Below the pieces are notes generated by a model. That model saw only the letters and a program-made list of their open reading frames with translations, searched no databases and was not told the DNA's origin. From Hyphomicrobiales bacterium (GTDB lineage Bacteria; Pseudomonadota; Alphaproteobacteria; Rhizobiales; Rhizobiaceae): 64,000 bases of DNA. The stretch covers positions 339,940 through 403,939 of the forward strand of contig UCGV01000002.1 in assembly GCA_900471925.1 (NCBI GenBank). Reading direction: 5' to 3'. A program made the translations under genes and the position numbers. Positions 39,163 through 48,829 of this stretch are shown piece after piece. Every line of letters starts with the position of its first letter. The first letter of the stretch is position 1.

Positions 39163-41613
39163 TCAGGCCTTTATCCGTCTCATCTCAGGATCATAAAGCG
39201 GCTTTAGCGAGACCGTGCAGGGCACGCGCTCGCGGGCGACATCCAGCTCATAGCTGCCGGAGAGGATGTAATCTTCCGTGACACCATCAGGGTTGCGCAC
39301 ATAGCCGTAGCCGATGGGCCTGCCGATGGTGTAGCCGAAACCTCCGCTCGAGAGCCAGCCGACACGCTTGCCGTCCCGATAGATGGTTTCGCGACCGAGC
39401 AGCACGATGTCGGGATCATCGGGTACGAAGGATGCAAGCATCTTCTTCACACCGCTTTCCAGCTGACGTTCGATCGCCGCGCGGCCCTTGAAGGGCGTGT
39501 CCTTGCGCGTCTTTACTGCCCATCCGAGGCCAGCTTCGACTGGCGTATGGTCGGGGCCGATATCGGAGCCCCAGGCACGATAACCTTTTTCCAGACGGCA
39601 GCTTTCAATGGCCCGATAGCCGGCATTGACGAGGCCGAACTGCCCGTCCGTCGCCATCAGCGCGTCGTAGACTGTGGTCGCATATTCGATCGGCACATGC
39701 AGCTCGTAGCCAAGTTCGCCGACATAGGTGATGCGCAGAGCCCTGACGGGGCAGCCGGCAATACCAATGGTCTTGACGCGGCCGAAGGGGAAGGCGGCAT
39801 TCGAGACATCGCTGGTCGTGATCTTTTCCAGGATGGCGCGGGAATTCGGTCCCATCAGCGACAGGACCGTGTAGGCTGAGGTGACATCGACCAGTTCGGC
39901 ATGGAGGCCATCTGGAATGTTGCGTGAGATCCAGTCGAAGTCATGCGTGGCAAAGCCGGTGCCGGTGACGATATAATATTCATTCTCGGCGATACGGGCA
40001 GAGGTAACATCGCATTCGATGCCGCCCTTGTCGTTCAGCATCTGCGTATAAATCAGCGATCCCACGGGCCTTGCGACATCGTTGGCAGCAATCCACGAGA
40101 GCGCCGCCTCAGCATCCCTTCCCTTCAGTACGAACTTGGCGAAAGACGTCTGGTCGAAGATGACGGCGGCTTCGCGCACCGCCCTGTGCTCGCGGCCAAC
40201 GGCATCGAACCAGTTCTGACGGCCATAGGTATAGATGTCATTCGGCTCTTCATTGGCGAAGAGATCGGCAAACCAGTTCGGCCGCTCCCAGCCGAGCTTT
40301 TCACCGAAGCAGGCACCCTGCGCCTTCAGCCGGTCATAGAGCGGCGACTTGCGGCAGGGGCGCCCGCTCGCATATTCCTCGAATGGAAAGGCGAGCGTGT
40401 AGTGCTTGCCGTAAGCTTCCAGGGTTCTCGTGCGGACCCAGTCCGTATCGAAATGCGGGCGGCCGAAGCGGCGGATATCGACCGGCCAGAGATCATAGGG
40501 CGGCTCGCCCTTTGTCACCCATTCGGCAAGCGCCATGCCTGCACCGCCGGCAGAGGCAATGCCAAAGGCATTGAAGCCGGCGCCGATGAAGAAATTCTTC
40601 AGCTCAGGAGCTTCACCAAGAATGAAATTGCCGTCTGGCGTAAAACTTTCCGGCCCGCTGAGCAATTGCTTGATACCGGCATTGTGCAGCGCCGGCACGC
40701 GACCGAGGGCCTGCTCCATGATCTGCTCGAAATGGTCGAAATTACTGTCGAGCAATGTGAAGTGAAAGCCTTCGGGAATACCGTTTATTGCCCAGGGGAT
40801 CGGGTTTGGCTCGTAGCCGCCCATGACCATGCCGCCGACCTCCTCCTTGTAATAGGTCAGGCGATCGGGATCGCGCAGCGTCGGAAGATTGGAAGGCACA
40901 CCAAAGGATTCCGTGATGATATATTGGTGTTCGACGGAGACGAGCGGCACGTTGACGCCGAAGCGGGCGGCGAAACTGCGGGTCCACTGGCCCGCGCAGA
41001 CGACCACGCGTTCGCATTCAATGCGGCCTTGCGCGGTGATGACGGCGCGGATTCTGCCCTTGTCGATCTCAAGATCAAGGACTTCAGTATCCTCGAAGAT
41101 CGAGGCGCCGGCCATGCGGGCACCCTTTGCCAGCGCCTGGGTGATATCGGAGGGATTGGCCTGGCCATCCGTCGGCAGGAAGGCAGCGCCGACGAGATCG
41201 TCCGTTGTCATCAGTGGCCATAGTTCGAAAGCCTCCTGCGGGTTCAAGAGATGCATTTCGAGGCCGAAGGACTGGGCTGTCGTCGCCTGGCGCTTGACCT
41301 CCGTCCAGCGCTCCTCATTACAGGCAAGGCGCAGCCCGCCATTCATCTTCCAGCCGGTGCCGAGACCCGTCTCGGCTTCGAGCTTCTTGTAGAGATCGAC
41401 GGAATATCCCAGGAGCTGGGTGATATTGGCGCTGGTGCGCAACTGGCCGACGAGGCCGGCGGCATGGAATGTCGTGCCTGACGTCAGCTTCTTGCGCTCC
41501 AGCAGCACCGTGTCGGTCCAGCCGAGCTTTGCCAGATGATAGGCGGTGGAGCAGCCGATGATGCCGCCGCCGATGACCACGGCCTTTGCCGTCTTCGGTA
41601 ATTGCTTGGTCAT
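39163..41613 (-). CDS. FAD-dependent oxidoreductase with GcvT domain (dimethylglycine/sarcosine dehydrogenase-like)
   Basis: 816 residues. The N-terminal DAO domain has the FAD motif AVVIGGGIIGCSTAYHLAK and SGTTFHAAGLVGQLRTSAN, the His that binds FAD covalently in related enzymes. A middle FAO_M segment (PDIRRFGRPHFD) and C-terminal GcvT/aminomethyltransferase domains (about 420-810; LSLMGPNSRAILEKITTSD, GELGYELHVP) follow. Such enzymes demethylate dimethylglycine or sarcosine and pass the carbon to tetrahydrofolate. The exact substrate is unknown. Its ATG directly abuts the kinase-like gene stop (TGAATG), so they are coupled. Confidence 0.9.
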   Translation of the reverse strand: MTKQLPKTAKAVVIGGGIIGCSTAYHLAKLGWTDTVLLERKKLTSGTTFHAAGLVGQLRTSANITQLLGYSVDLYKKLEAETGLGTGWKMNGGLRLACNEERWTEVKRQATTAQSFGLEMHLLNPQEAFELWPLMTTDDLVGAAFLPTDGQANPSDITQALAKGARMAGASIFEDTEVLDLEIDKGRIRAVITAQGRIECERVVVCAGQWTRSFAARFGVNVPLVSVEHQYIITESFGVPSNLPTLRDPDRLTYYKEEVGGMVMGGYEPNPIPWAINGIPEGFHFTLLDSNFDHFEQIMEQALGRVPALHNAGIKQLLSGPESFTPDGNFILGEAPELKNFFIGAGFNAFGIASAGGAGMALAEWVTKGEPPYDLWPVDIRRFGRPHFDTDWVRTRTLEAYGKHYTLAFPFEEYASGRPCRKSPLYDRLKAQGACFGEKLGWERPNWFADLFANEEPNDIYTYGRQNWFDAVGREHRAVREAAVIFDQTSFAKFVLKGRDAEAALSWIAANDVARPVGSLIYTQMLNDKGGIECDVTSARIAENEYYIVTGTGFATHDFDWISRNIPDGLHAELVDVTSAYTVLSLMGPNSRAILEKITTSDVSNAAFPFGRVKTIGIAGCPVRALRITYVGELGYELHVPIEYATTVYDALMATDGQFGLVNAGYRAIESCRLEKGYRAWGSDIGPDHTPVEAGLGWAVKTRKDTPFKGRAAIERQLESGVKKMLASFVPDDPDIVLLGRETIYRDGKRVGWLSSGGFGYTIGRPIGYGYVRNPDGVTEDYILSGSYELDVARERVPCTVSLKPLYDPEMRRIKA

Positions 41614-42489
41614 TCAATGATCCTGTTCAAGTGAACTATAGGCGCGCTCGAAGCGAGCGAGATTTTCAGCGGTATAGGTGGCGTAATCGAAATCGATGGT
41701 CGAATGGATCTCGGAGATCATGCTCCAGAGCGTCTCGCGCAGCAGCGAGGCGCATTTCATAGCCTGGTAACGACGGCCTAGATCCTCGGTCATCGGCCGG
41801 TCGAAATAGGTTTCCAGCATGTGGCGTTCCGCGTCTGCGGAAAACTCGTTGTTGGAGGCAAGGCCACCGAGATCGAAAAGCGGCGTATTGAAACCGGCAT
41901 AGTCCCAATCGATCAGCCAGAGCCGTTTTCCGTCATCGAGAAAATTGGCAGCGAGCAGGTCGTTATGGCCGAAGGCAATCTCGAACGGTCCTGCAGCCTC
42001 CTCAAGGCGCTCGGCCTTGTCCAGCAGATTGTCCAGTAGCGGCGCATAGGGGCTGTTTGCCGCCTTGAGATTTGCCACATAGTCGCGGATCACGTGGAAG
42101 ACCCAGAAGATAATTGCCTGCCCCCTGAACTGGCGGGCCATGTCGTGATGGCAGGCGTGGATCAACGCAATGAGCCGAGCGAGAGTTTCCGGCTTTCTGA
42201 TATCTGAGGGCGATAGCGGCGCTGCATCGATGAAGTCGAGCACAAGTACGCCCGGCACGTGATGGATGACGGCAGGCGATATGCCGGCAGCATGAGCCGC
42301 GCGGCTTGCCGCGAGCTCATTCTGCCTGTTGATGTGATGGATCGGAATATCGTCGCCGAGACGTACGACCCGCTTCAGCGTGCCGTCTCTTACCAGATAG
42401 TTCCTGTTGGTGAGGCCGCCCGCAATCGGGGCTATATCGATCGGTCCTTGCCAGATGCCAAGCGCATGAATCCTCTCCTCAGGCGTCAC
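41614..42489 (-). CDS. Choline kinase/APH-like phosphotransferase
   Basis: About 291 residues of the aminoglycoside-phosphotransferase/choline kinase fold: an ATP-site IAGGLTNRNYLV, the Brenner motif FGHNDLLAANFL with catalytic Asp, and LWLIDWDYAGFN for metal binding. LicA/ChoK members phosphorylate choline or ethanolamine. Next to a DMGDH-like gene this suggests a role in methylated-amine metabolism (inference). Start: GTG 42489 has AGGGGG six bases before. The ATG at 42504 lacks such a site. Confidence 0.82.
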   Translation of the reverse strand: MTPEERIHALGIWQGPIDIAPIAGGLTNRNYLVRDGTLKRVVRLGDDIPIHHINRQNELAASRAAHAAGISPAVIHHVPGVLVLDFIDAAPLSPSDIRKPETLARLIALIHACHHDMARQFRGQAIIFWVFHVIRDYVANLKAANSPYAPLLDNLLDKAERLEEAAGPFEIAFGHNDLLAANFLDDGKRLWLIDWDYAGFNTPLFDLGGLASNNEFSADAERHMLETYFDRPMTEDLGRRYQAMKCASLLRETLWSMISEIHSTIDFDYATYTAENLARFERAYSSLEQDH

Positions 42490-42518
42490 GCGTATCCCCC
42501 TCATTGCCCATTGCGAAA

Positions 42519-42547
42519 TGATGGGCTTGAGAGGGATCAGCTGTCAA
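42519..42547 (-). promoter_or_regulatory. Putative promoter of the kinase/DMGDH-like operon
   Basis: On the minus strand TTGACA (42547-42542), 17-bp spacer, CCATCA (42524-42519). The -10 is weak but identical to the one at 48823-48828. Confidence 0.4.
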
Positions 42548-42559
42548 GTTTCGTCTAAT

Positions 42560-43636
42560 TTAGATCGTCTTGCCGCTGTCATCAAAGACGTGACAGCGCG
42601 CCGGGTCGAAGGAAGCCTGTACATTCGCGCCGCGCTCGACTTTCTGCTGGCCATCGAGTGCGACGGTGAGCGTCTGGTTGTCCGGCGTCGTGGTGTAGAG
42701 CATCGTGGCGCCGCCGAGATTTTCAACGAGATCGACGTTGACGGTCGAAAGGGCAGTGCCGCCCTGCGCCAGCGAAAGATGTTCGGGGCGGATGCCGAAG
42801 GTAACATTCTGGCCGGCCTGCCCAGCGAGCTTGCGGCCGAGCTGAATGGAATTGCCACAGACATTGATAGTCGAGCCGGCATCCGTCACGCTCTCGATCT
42901 TGCCGCTCAGGAAATTCATCTTCGGGCTGCCGATGAAACCGGCGACGAAGCGGTTGGCAGGATTGTTGTAGAGATCGAGCGGGGCACCGACCTGCTCGAT
43001 GCGGCCGGAATTCAGCACGACAATCTTGTCGGCCATGGTCATGGCTTCCACCTGGTCGTGCGTGACGTAGATCATCGTATTGCCGAGGCTGCGGTGCAGG
43101 CGGGAAATCTCGACGCGCATCTGCACGCGCAATTCGGCATCGAGGTTGGACAGCGGCTCATCGAAGAGGAAGATACGCGGTTCACGCACGATGGCGCGGC
43201 CGATCGCGACACGCTGGCGCTGGCCGCCGGAGAGCGCCTTCGGCTTGCGCTCCAAGAGCTTCTCGATCTGCAGGATCTGTGCGGCTCGGCGCACCTTCGG
43301 CTCGATCTCGGCCTTCTTGTAGCCGGCGGTTTCCAGACCGAAGGCGAGGTTCTTGTAAACCGACATATGCGGATAGAGAGCATAGGACTGGAAGACCATC
43401 GCGATACCACGCTTGGCCGGCGTCACTTCGTTCATGCGCTCATTGTCCAGCAGCAGCGCGCCGCCGGAGATTTCCTCAAGGCCAGCGATCATGCGCAGCA
43501 GCGTGGACTTGCCGCAGCCCGATGGGCCGACGAAGACGGCGAATTCGCCGGGATCGATCGTCAGGTCGATGCCGTGAATGACGTCGAGCTGGCCATAGCG
43601 CTTCTCGACCTTCTGAAGAACGACACTCGTTGCCAT
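42560..43636 (-). CDS. ABC transporter ATP-binding protein (UgpC/MalK family)
   Basis: 358 residues. Walker A GPSGCGKST, Q-loop VFQSYALYPHMSV, signature LSGGQRQRVAIGRA, Walker B IFLFDEPLSNLD, then a C-terminal TOBE/OB domain (about 240-358) as in sugar importers. It powers uptake by the permeases encoded upstream in the operon. Start ATG 43636 with GAGGGGATTTC before it; the longer frame overlaps the oxidoreductase gene. It is the last gene of the five-gene operon. Confidence 0.94.
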   Translation of the reverse strand: MATSVVLQKVEKRYGQLDVIHGIDLTIDPGEFAVFVGPSGCGKSTLLRMIAGLEEISGGALLLDNERMNEVTPAKRGIAMVFQSYALYPHMSVYKNLAFGLETAGYKKAEIEPKVRRAAQILQIEKLLERKPKALSGGQRQRVAIGRAIVREPRIFLFDEPLSNLDAELRVQMRVEISRLHRSLGNTMIYVTHDQVEAMTMADKIVVLNSGRIEQVGAPLDLYNNPANRFVAGFIGSPKMNFLSGKIESVTDAGSTINVCGNSIQLGRKLAGQAGQNVTFGIRPEHLSLAQGGTALSTVNVDLVENLGGATMLYTTTPDNQTLTVALDGQQKVERGANVQASFDPARCHVFDDSGKTI

Positions 43637-43652
43637 GTTCCGAAATCCCCTC

Positions 43653-44726
43653 TTATTTGGTTCTTGCACGCCAGTCGGCGTATTTCGGGCTGTCTGGACC
43701 GATCGGCAGGGCGACATCGGCGCCGCTATCGGAAGACTGGTAGATGGCGGTGACCAGTTCCAGCGCACGCCGCGCGTCAGCGCTCGTCACCGGAAGCGGG
43801 CCCTTGCCCATCAGGTAGTCGTGGAAACGCAGCATCTGCGTGTTGAAACGCAACGGCACCGGCTGCCAGTCGCCAATCACGGCATCGATCTTGGCCTGCA
43901 CTTTGTCATCGGCGGCGATTATCTGCCAGGGATCCTTGCCTGGGGCATAGGCTTCGTGATTGCTTTCGAAGGTGATGTTATCGAAGTGAAGCCTGAGCCG
44001 GCTAATCTCATTTTGCGAACCGAGCGTGCAGGAGAGGGAAACGAAGGCGCCGTTCTGCATCTGCAGGCTGACGGAGGCGCAGTCTTCGACCTCGATCTCG
44101 TTGACGCGGGTGGCCACACGGCCGAACACGCGGGTGGCCGGGCCGGCGAGATAGAAAAGCATGTCGTGCAGATGCAGCGCGTGAGTGACAAGCACCCCAC
44201 CGAGTTCGGTCGCCCATTTGCCGCGCCAGGGCACGGCATAATATTCCGGCTTTCTGCGCCAGAAGGTTTCGACCGAACCCATGTAGAACTTGCCAGCAAG
44301 ACCGGCATCGATGATGCGCTTGGCCTTTTCGACGCCGTCGCCATACCGATACTGAAAGATCGGCATCAGTGTGCCCTTGGCGGTCTTTTCGGCCTCGATG
44401 ATGTCATCGGCACCGGCAAGCGAGCCGGTCAGCGGCTTTTCGCAGACCACATGTTTGCCGGCCGCAAGGGCGGCAATGACCTGCTCCTTATGGATGCCGG
44501 GCGGTGTACAGATATCGATGATATCGATGCTGTCATCAGCAAGCAGTTCGTCAAAGGACGTCGTGCGCCGCTCGATACCGAATTCGTCGCCGATCGTCTT
44601 CAGCCGCTCTTCGTTGAGGTCGCAGATGGCAACAACCTTGAACTTGTCAGGATGCGGCAGATAGCCTTCGACGATGTGGGAGCGGCCGATACCGCAGCCG
44701 ATGATCGCGACTGTCTTGATGCTCAT
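43653..44726 (-). CDS. Gfo/Idh/MocA family oxidoreductase (ABC-operon member)
   Basis: About 357 residues. Rossmann motif VAIIGCGIGRSHIVEGY, then CTPPGIHKEQVIAALAAGKHVVCEKPLTGS with the catalytic Lys (EKP). The C-terminal GFO_IDH_MocA_C domain follows (about 130-350). It is an NAD(P)-dependent dehydrogenase of a sugar or polyol, and its place between permease and ATPase ties it to the imported compound. Two other relatives lie in the divergent operon. Start: ATG 44726 begins the fold. An ATG at 44762 overlaps the permease stop (TGATG) and would add 12 residues. Confidence 0.88.
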   Translation of the reverse strand: MSIKTVAIIGCGIGRSHIVEGYLPHPDKFKVVAICDLNEERLKTIGDEFGIERRTTSFDELLADDSIDIIDICTPPGIHKEQVIAALAAGKHVVCEKPLTGSLAGADDIIEAEKTAKGTLMPIFQYRYGDGVEKAKRIIDAGLAGKFYMGSVETFWRRKPEYYAVPWRGKWATELGGVLVTHALHLHDMLFYLAGPATRVFGRVATRVNEIEVEDCASVSLQMQNGAFVSLSCTLGSQNEISRLRLHFDNITFESNHEAYAPGKDPWQIIAADDKVQAKIDAVIGDWQPVPLRFNTQMLRFHDYLMGKGPLPVTSADARRALELVTAIYQSSDSGADVALPIGPDSPKYADWRARTK

Positions 44727-44761
44727 GTCATTTTTTCCGTATGGCTTTTCTGTCTCACCCA

Positions 44762-45649
44762 TCAACGCTTCATGCCGGTCGTGGCGATGCCTTCGATCAG
44801 CAGGCGCTGGAAGAACAGGAAGAAGAAGAACACGGGCACGAGCGTCAGCGTCGACATGGCAAACAGCCCGCCCCAGTCCGATGCGCTGGTAGAGTCTACG
44901 AATGTGCGCAGGCCGAGCTGGATCGTGTAGGTGTTCATATCGTTGAGGTAGATCAGCGGACCGAAGAAATCGTCCCAGGTCCAGATGAAAGAGAAGATCG
45001 CAGCCGTCGCCAGAACCGGCAGCGACAGCGGCAGCATGATCTTCCAGTAGATGCGCCAGGCGCTGCAGCCGTCCATCATTGCCGCCTCATCGAGTTCGCG
45101 CGGGATGCCGCGGAAGAACTGCACCATGAGGAAGATGAAGAAGGCATCGCTCGCCAGGAACTTCGGCACGACCAGCGGCAGGATGGTGTTGACCCAGCCG
45201 AGATCGAGGAAGAGCACATATTGCGGGATCAAGGTCACGTGATAGGGGATCATCAGCGTGCCGAGCATGATTGCGAACCAGAAATTACGGCCGGCAAAAC
45301 GCAGCCGCGCAAAGGCAAATGCCGTCAGCGAACAGGCGATGACATTGCCCGCCACGACCAACAGCGAGATGACGAGCGAATTCCAGAAGAACCGGCCGAA
45401 AGAAATGTCGAGCCCGGTCCAGCCACGCACATAGGACGAGAAATCAATCGACGACGGAATGAGCGAGGTCGAGGAGAAGATTTCGTTTTCCGGCCTGACC
45501 GAAGCGGAGACCATCCACAGAAGCGGATAGAGCATCAGGAGCGAAGCGGCGATCAGCAGCGCATGGATAACGAGCGTTGCCGGCAGGCTGCGCTTGGTAA
45601 TGTCCGATGGCGGCCGGGCCGCGGTGACGGTAGCGGTCATCTCAGTCAT
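44762..45649 (-). CDS. ABC sugar transporter permease (MalG-type)
   Basis: 295 residues with six transmembrane helices. The EAA loop is ELDEAAMMDGCSAWRIYWKIMLP, which contacts the ATPase. The N-terminal 20 residues are cytosolic. It overlaps the other permease gene by eight bases, so they are translated together. Imports the ligand of the binding protein at 46608-47894. Confidence 0.93.
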   Translation of the reverse strand: MTEMTATVTAARPPSDITKRSLPATLVIHALLIAASLLMLYPLLWMVSASVRPENEIFSSTSLIPSSIDFSSYVRGWTGLDISFGRFFWNSLVISLLVVAGNVIACSLTAFAFARLRFAGRNFWFAIMLGTLMIPYHVTLIPQYVLFLDLGWVNTILPLVVPKFLASDAFFIFLMVQFFRGIPRELDEAAMMDGCSAWRIYWKIMLPLSLPVLATAAIFSFIWTWDDFFGPLIYLNDMNTYTIQLGLRTFVDSTSASDWGGLFAMSTLTLVPVFFFFLFFQRLLIEGIATTGMKR

Positions 45650-46601
45650 CGTAATGCACCCAATAGCGCGAGGTCAGGAAGGAGAAGGCGGTAAAGATCG
45701 CGATGATCACAACGAGGATCCAGGCGAGCGCCGAGGCGTAGCCCATGCGGAAATTGCCGAAGGCTTCCTGATAGAGATAGAGCGTATAGAAGAGCGTCGA
45801 ATTGATCGGGCCACCGGTGCCGCCTGATATGATGAAGGCCGGCGTGAAGGCCTTGAAGGCATCGATCGTCTGAACGACGGCGTTGAAGAAGATCACCGGT
45901 GTCAGAAGCGGCAGGGTGATCTTGTAGAACTGGCGGAACTTCGAGGCACCGTCGAGGCTTGCCGCCTCGTACATATCCTGCGGGATCTGGCGCAGGCCTG
46001 CCAGGAAAATGATCATCGGCGAACCGAACTGCCAGACCGACAGCGCGACCAGCGTATAGATCGAATAGCTCGGATGCGAAATCCAGCTCGGGCCGACAAT
46101 ACCGAAATGCGAGAGCGCGGCATTGACCAGGCCGTCGCTGGCGAAAAGCTGACGCCACAGCACGGCAATCGCCACACTGCCGCCGAGAAGCGACGGAAGA
46201 TAGAAGATCGCGCGATAGATCGGCAGCCCGCGTATGCCACGGTTCAGGGCGAGAGCGACAAGCAGGGCAAAGCTCAGCTTGAAGGGCACGGACAGTACGA
46301 CATAGGTCAGCGTAACAGACATGGCCGATGCGAATTTTGCGTCAGCCGTGGCGATGCGCACGTAATTAGCCATCCCTACCCAACCCGGCGCCCTCAACAT
46401 GTCGAAGTCGGTGAAGGAAAGGTAGAGCGAGATCAGGGCCGGGCCGAGTGTCAGGCCGAAAAATCCGACCAGCCACGGAAGCAGAAAGAGATAGCCGGGA
46501 GCGTTGGCATTCCACAGACGCCGGAGGCGTCCATCAGCCCTTACTCCCTGATACCGTTCCACGGTTACCGTCCCTGCGGACGTGCGCATCGCGTTGGTCA
46601 T
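45642..46601 (-). CDS. ABC sugar transporter permease (MalF-type)
   Basis: 319 residues. It begins with a cytosolic tail, then LFLLPWLVGFFGLTLGPALI as helix 1, and carries the EAA loop MYEAASLDGASKFRQFYKITLP. It pairs with the MalG-type permease. It starts seven bases after the binding-protein gene stop. Confidence 0.93.
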   Translation of the reverse strand: MTNAMRTSAGTVTVERYQGVRADGRLRRLWNANAPGYLFLLPWLVGFFGLTLGPALISLYLSFTDFDMLRAPGWVGMANYVRIATADAKFASAMSVTLTYVVLSVPFKLSFALLVALALNRGIRGLPIYRAIFYLPSLLGGSVAIAVLWRQLFASDGLVNAALSHFGIVGPSWISHPSYSIYTLVALSVWQFGSPMIIFLAGLRQIPQDMYEAASLDGASKFRQFYKITLPLLTPVIFFNAVVQTIDAFKAFTPAFIISGGTGGPINSTLFYTLYLYQEAFGNFRMGYASALAWILVVIIAIFTAFSFLTSRYWVHYDD

Positions 46602-46607
46602 GTGAAA

Positions 46608-47894
46608 TCAACCCCGCGCGAGAATACGCGTGATTTCATCCACGAGCTGCTTGCCGGCATCGGCCGGAGTAAGCTGGCCGAAGGCCACCTGTTCCGAGAT
46701 GGTGCGCAGCACGACCTGACCTTCGCCGGCGCCTGACGGCGGGGGCGGCGGAAGCGGGCCGGCGAGATCGCCGAGACCGCCGACATATTCGAGCGGGATC
46801 TTGCCGGTTTCGTCGAGCGTGCCGGCAACGACGTCACGCATCGCCTTCGATTCCGGGATACCGCGCTCGACATCGAGGATCTTGGCGGCATCGGGATTCT
46901 TGACGAAGAAGTTGACGTAATCGACAGCCTGATCGATCGCCTTCGACTGCGAAGAGACCGAGAAGAACATGGAAGGCTTGCGATAGTGACCGCCCTTCGA
47001 GTCCGGCTTGATGCGCATGTAGTTGCTGAGCATCAGCTTGTCCTTGACCATCGCCTGATAGCCAACGAACTGGTTGGAATGAGCGTAGTCGCAGGCAGCC
47101 TTACCGACAGTGAGTGGGCTGGTGTCGATCGAATCCTTGTAGAGAGCCTGGATATCGGGCGTGACGCAGGCCTTGGCCTCACGGAATTTGGCCCACATAT
47201 CGAACCACTCAGACGCATCGTCTGCACCGAAGGCGATCTTCGAATCGGCCGTGTAGAGCGCCTTGCCACGCTGGCGCACGTAGTTTTCGAAGAGCGGCTC
47301 GGCGCCGCTACCATCGGCAAAGCCGAAATAACCCTTGCGCTTGCCGGCCTTGGTGATTTCGGCACCGATCTTGCCGAATTCTTCCCAGGTCGTCTTGTTG
47401 TTCGGCATATCAATGCCGGCTTCCTGGAAGGCAACGGTGTTGATGACGGTTGCCGCGGAATTTGCGCCGAGGCTGACGCCGTAGAAGTGGCCGTCCACCT
47501 TGCCGCCTTCGATCTGCGCCGGATCGAAATCGTCGATCTGCAGCTTCGAGGGCATGTAGGATTCCAGCGGGGCAAGGGCGCCGCGCCGGGCATATTCAAC
47601 GATGTAGCGATAATCCATCTGGATGACATCGGGGGCGTTGCGGCCCGCCACCTGGGTGGCGAGACGCGGCCAGTAATCAGCCCATCCGAGGAATTCACCC
47701 GTGATCGAAGAGCCGCTGTGCTGCGCCTTGAAAAGGTCGGAGACCTTGTTGGTGCGGTCAGCGCGCGGCTGAGAGCCCCACCAGATCAGGCGCAGGCGAT
47801 TTTCCTGCGCAAAAGCATTGCTTCCAAGTGCTGAAAGCGAAAGGAGCGTGGCGCCCCCCGCCATAAAATTACGTCTGTTTACACGGAAAGTCAT
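46608..47894 (-). CDS. ABC transporter sugar-binding protein, Tat-type signal
   Basis: 428 residues. The signal peptide has twin arginines (NRRNFMAGGATLLSL) and ends ...NAFAQ, so export is by Tat. The mature part is a type 1 extracellular solute-binding protein (RLIWWGSQPRADRT, QFVGYQAMV, GGHYRKPSMFF). It is clearly related to the second binding protein at 57472-58755. A Pro-rich insertion (GPLPPPPPSG) lies near the C-terminus. Start ATG 47894 with GGAGGAAAACC. First gene of the operon, downstream of the -35/operator region. Confidence 0.94.
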   Translation of the reverse strand: MTFRVNRRNFMAGGATLLSLSALGSNAFAQENRLRLIWWGSQPRADRTNKVSDLFKAQHSGSSITGEFLGWADYWPRLATQVAGRNAPDVIQMDYRYIVEYARRGALAPLESYMPSKLQIDDFDPAQIEGGKVDGHFYGVSLGANSAATVINTVAFQEAGIDMPNNKTTWEEFGKIGAEITKAGKRKGYFGFADGSGAEPLFENYVRQRGKALYTADSKIAFGADDASEWFDMWAKFREAKACVTPDIQALYKDSIDTSPLTVGKAACDYAHSNQFVGYQAMVKDKLMLSNYMRIKPDSKGGHYRKPSMFFSVSSQSKAIDQAVDYVNFFVKNPDAAKILDVERGIPESKAMRDVVAGTLDETGKIPLEYVGGLGDLAGPLPPPPPSGAGEGQVVLRTISEQVAFGQLTPADAGKQLVDEITRILARG

Positions 47895-47959
47895 ATTGGT
47901 TTTCCTCCTCCCAATAGAAAGCGCCTCCACACGCTTCCTGATTAGCTATCTTGCAACAA

Positions 47960-47975
47960 ATAACTAATTGGTTAC
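47960..47975. promoter_or_regulatory. Palindromic operator upstream of the ABC operon
   Basis: ATAACTaattGGTTAC (16 bp), six-base half-sites with a four-base spacer. It lies 24 bases downstream of a TTGACA on the minus strand. It closely resembles the operator at 48830-48845. Confidence 0.6.
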
Positions 47976-47976
47976 A

Positions 47977-48005
47977 AGTTATGTTCAAAGCCTCCGGGCT
48001 GTCAA
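47977..48005 (-). promoter_or_regulatory. Putative promoter of the ABC operon
   Basis: On the minus strand TTGACA (48005-48000), 17-bp spacer, ATAACT (47982-47977). The operator follows at once. Confidence 0.55.
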
Positions 48006-48101
48006 GCGCTGTTGGTAACCCGGTTGCGCCGACCGTTCCGGGTTTTTACATTCTCCCGCTTAGGCCTTATGAGCGCAATGCGAAAAGATAGGGGAAATCC
48101 A

Positions 48102-48776
48102 ATGAACGACACCGGGGAGAGCGCAAAAAAGAAGATCAAGCGCGCATCCACCGAGCGAACCGCTCAGCGCGATCCTGAGCGCACCCGTGCGGCCATTCTG
48201 GAGGCCGCAACGCGGGAATTTGCCGAAAACGGCATGGGCGGAGCGCGTGTCGATGCCATCGCCGAACGGGCCGGCACGAACAAGCGCATGCTCTACCATT
48301 ATTTCGGAGACAAGGAGCAGCTCTATCTGCGCGTGCTCGAAGAAGCCTATGTCGGTATCCGCACCGCAGAGCGGGCGCTGAATATCGGCACCCGCAACCC
48401 GGAGGACGCGATCGGGGAGCTTGCACTCTTCACCTGGCGCTACTTTCTTCAGCATCCGGAATTTTTGAGCCTGCTCGGCACGGAGAACCTGCACCGGGCT
48501 CGCTGGCTGCGGCAGTCGGTGCGGCTCAAGGAACTGCATTCCCACCTGATCGGCGAACTGTCCGAAGTGCTCGAAGAAGGCAAGAAGGCGGGCGTTTTCA
48601 GCGAGACTGCCGATCCGTTGAACGTCTATCTGACGATCGCTTCGCTCGGTTATTTTTACCTGTCCAACCAGTACACGCTTTCGACGATCTTCGGCCGCGA
48701 TCTCATCACGCCTGATAATCTCGACGCCTGGGAACGGCATATCGTTCACGTGACGCTCGCCTCGATAAAGCGCTGA
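48102..48776 (+). CDS. TetR family regulator of the sugar genes
   Basis: 224 residues. After a basic tail (KKKIKRASTERTAQRDPERT) comes the TetR HTH: ILEAATREFAENGMGGARVDAIAERAGTNKRMLYHYFGDKEQLY. A TetR_C-type ligand domain follows. It lies between two divergent operons that carry matching palindromes, so it most likely represses both until a pathway intermediate binds (inference). A related imperfect palindrome GTAACCCGGTTGC at 48015-48027 upstream of this gene may mediate autoregulation. Start ATG 48102 with GGGGAAATCC before it. The frame extends upstream but has no better start. Confidence 0.92.
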   Translation: MNDTGESAKKKIKRASTERTAQRDPERTRAAILEAATREFAENGMGGARVDAIAERAGTNKRMLYHYFGDKEQLYLRVLEEAYVGIRTAERALNIGTRNPEDAIGELALFTWRYFLQHPEFLSLLGTENLHRARWLRQSVRLKELHSHLIGELSEVLEEGKKAGVFSETADPLNVYLTIASLGYFYLSNQYTLSTIFGRDLITPDNLDAWERHIVHVTLASIKR

Positions 48777-48799
48777 TTTTCAAAAAACCGGATTGGCTA

Positions 48800-48828
48800 T
48801 TGACAGCAATATTCCTCTTCTGCCATCA
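48800..48828 (+). promoter_or_regulatory. Putative promoter of the Gfo/Idh-DUF993 operon
   Basis: TTGACA (48800-48805), 17-bp spacer, CCATCA (48823-48828). The -10 is weak, and the operator starts two bases later. Confidence 0.5.
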
Positions 48829-48829
48829 A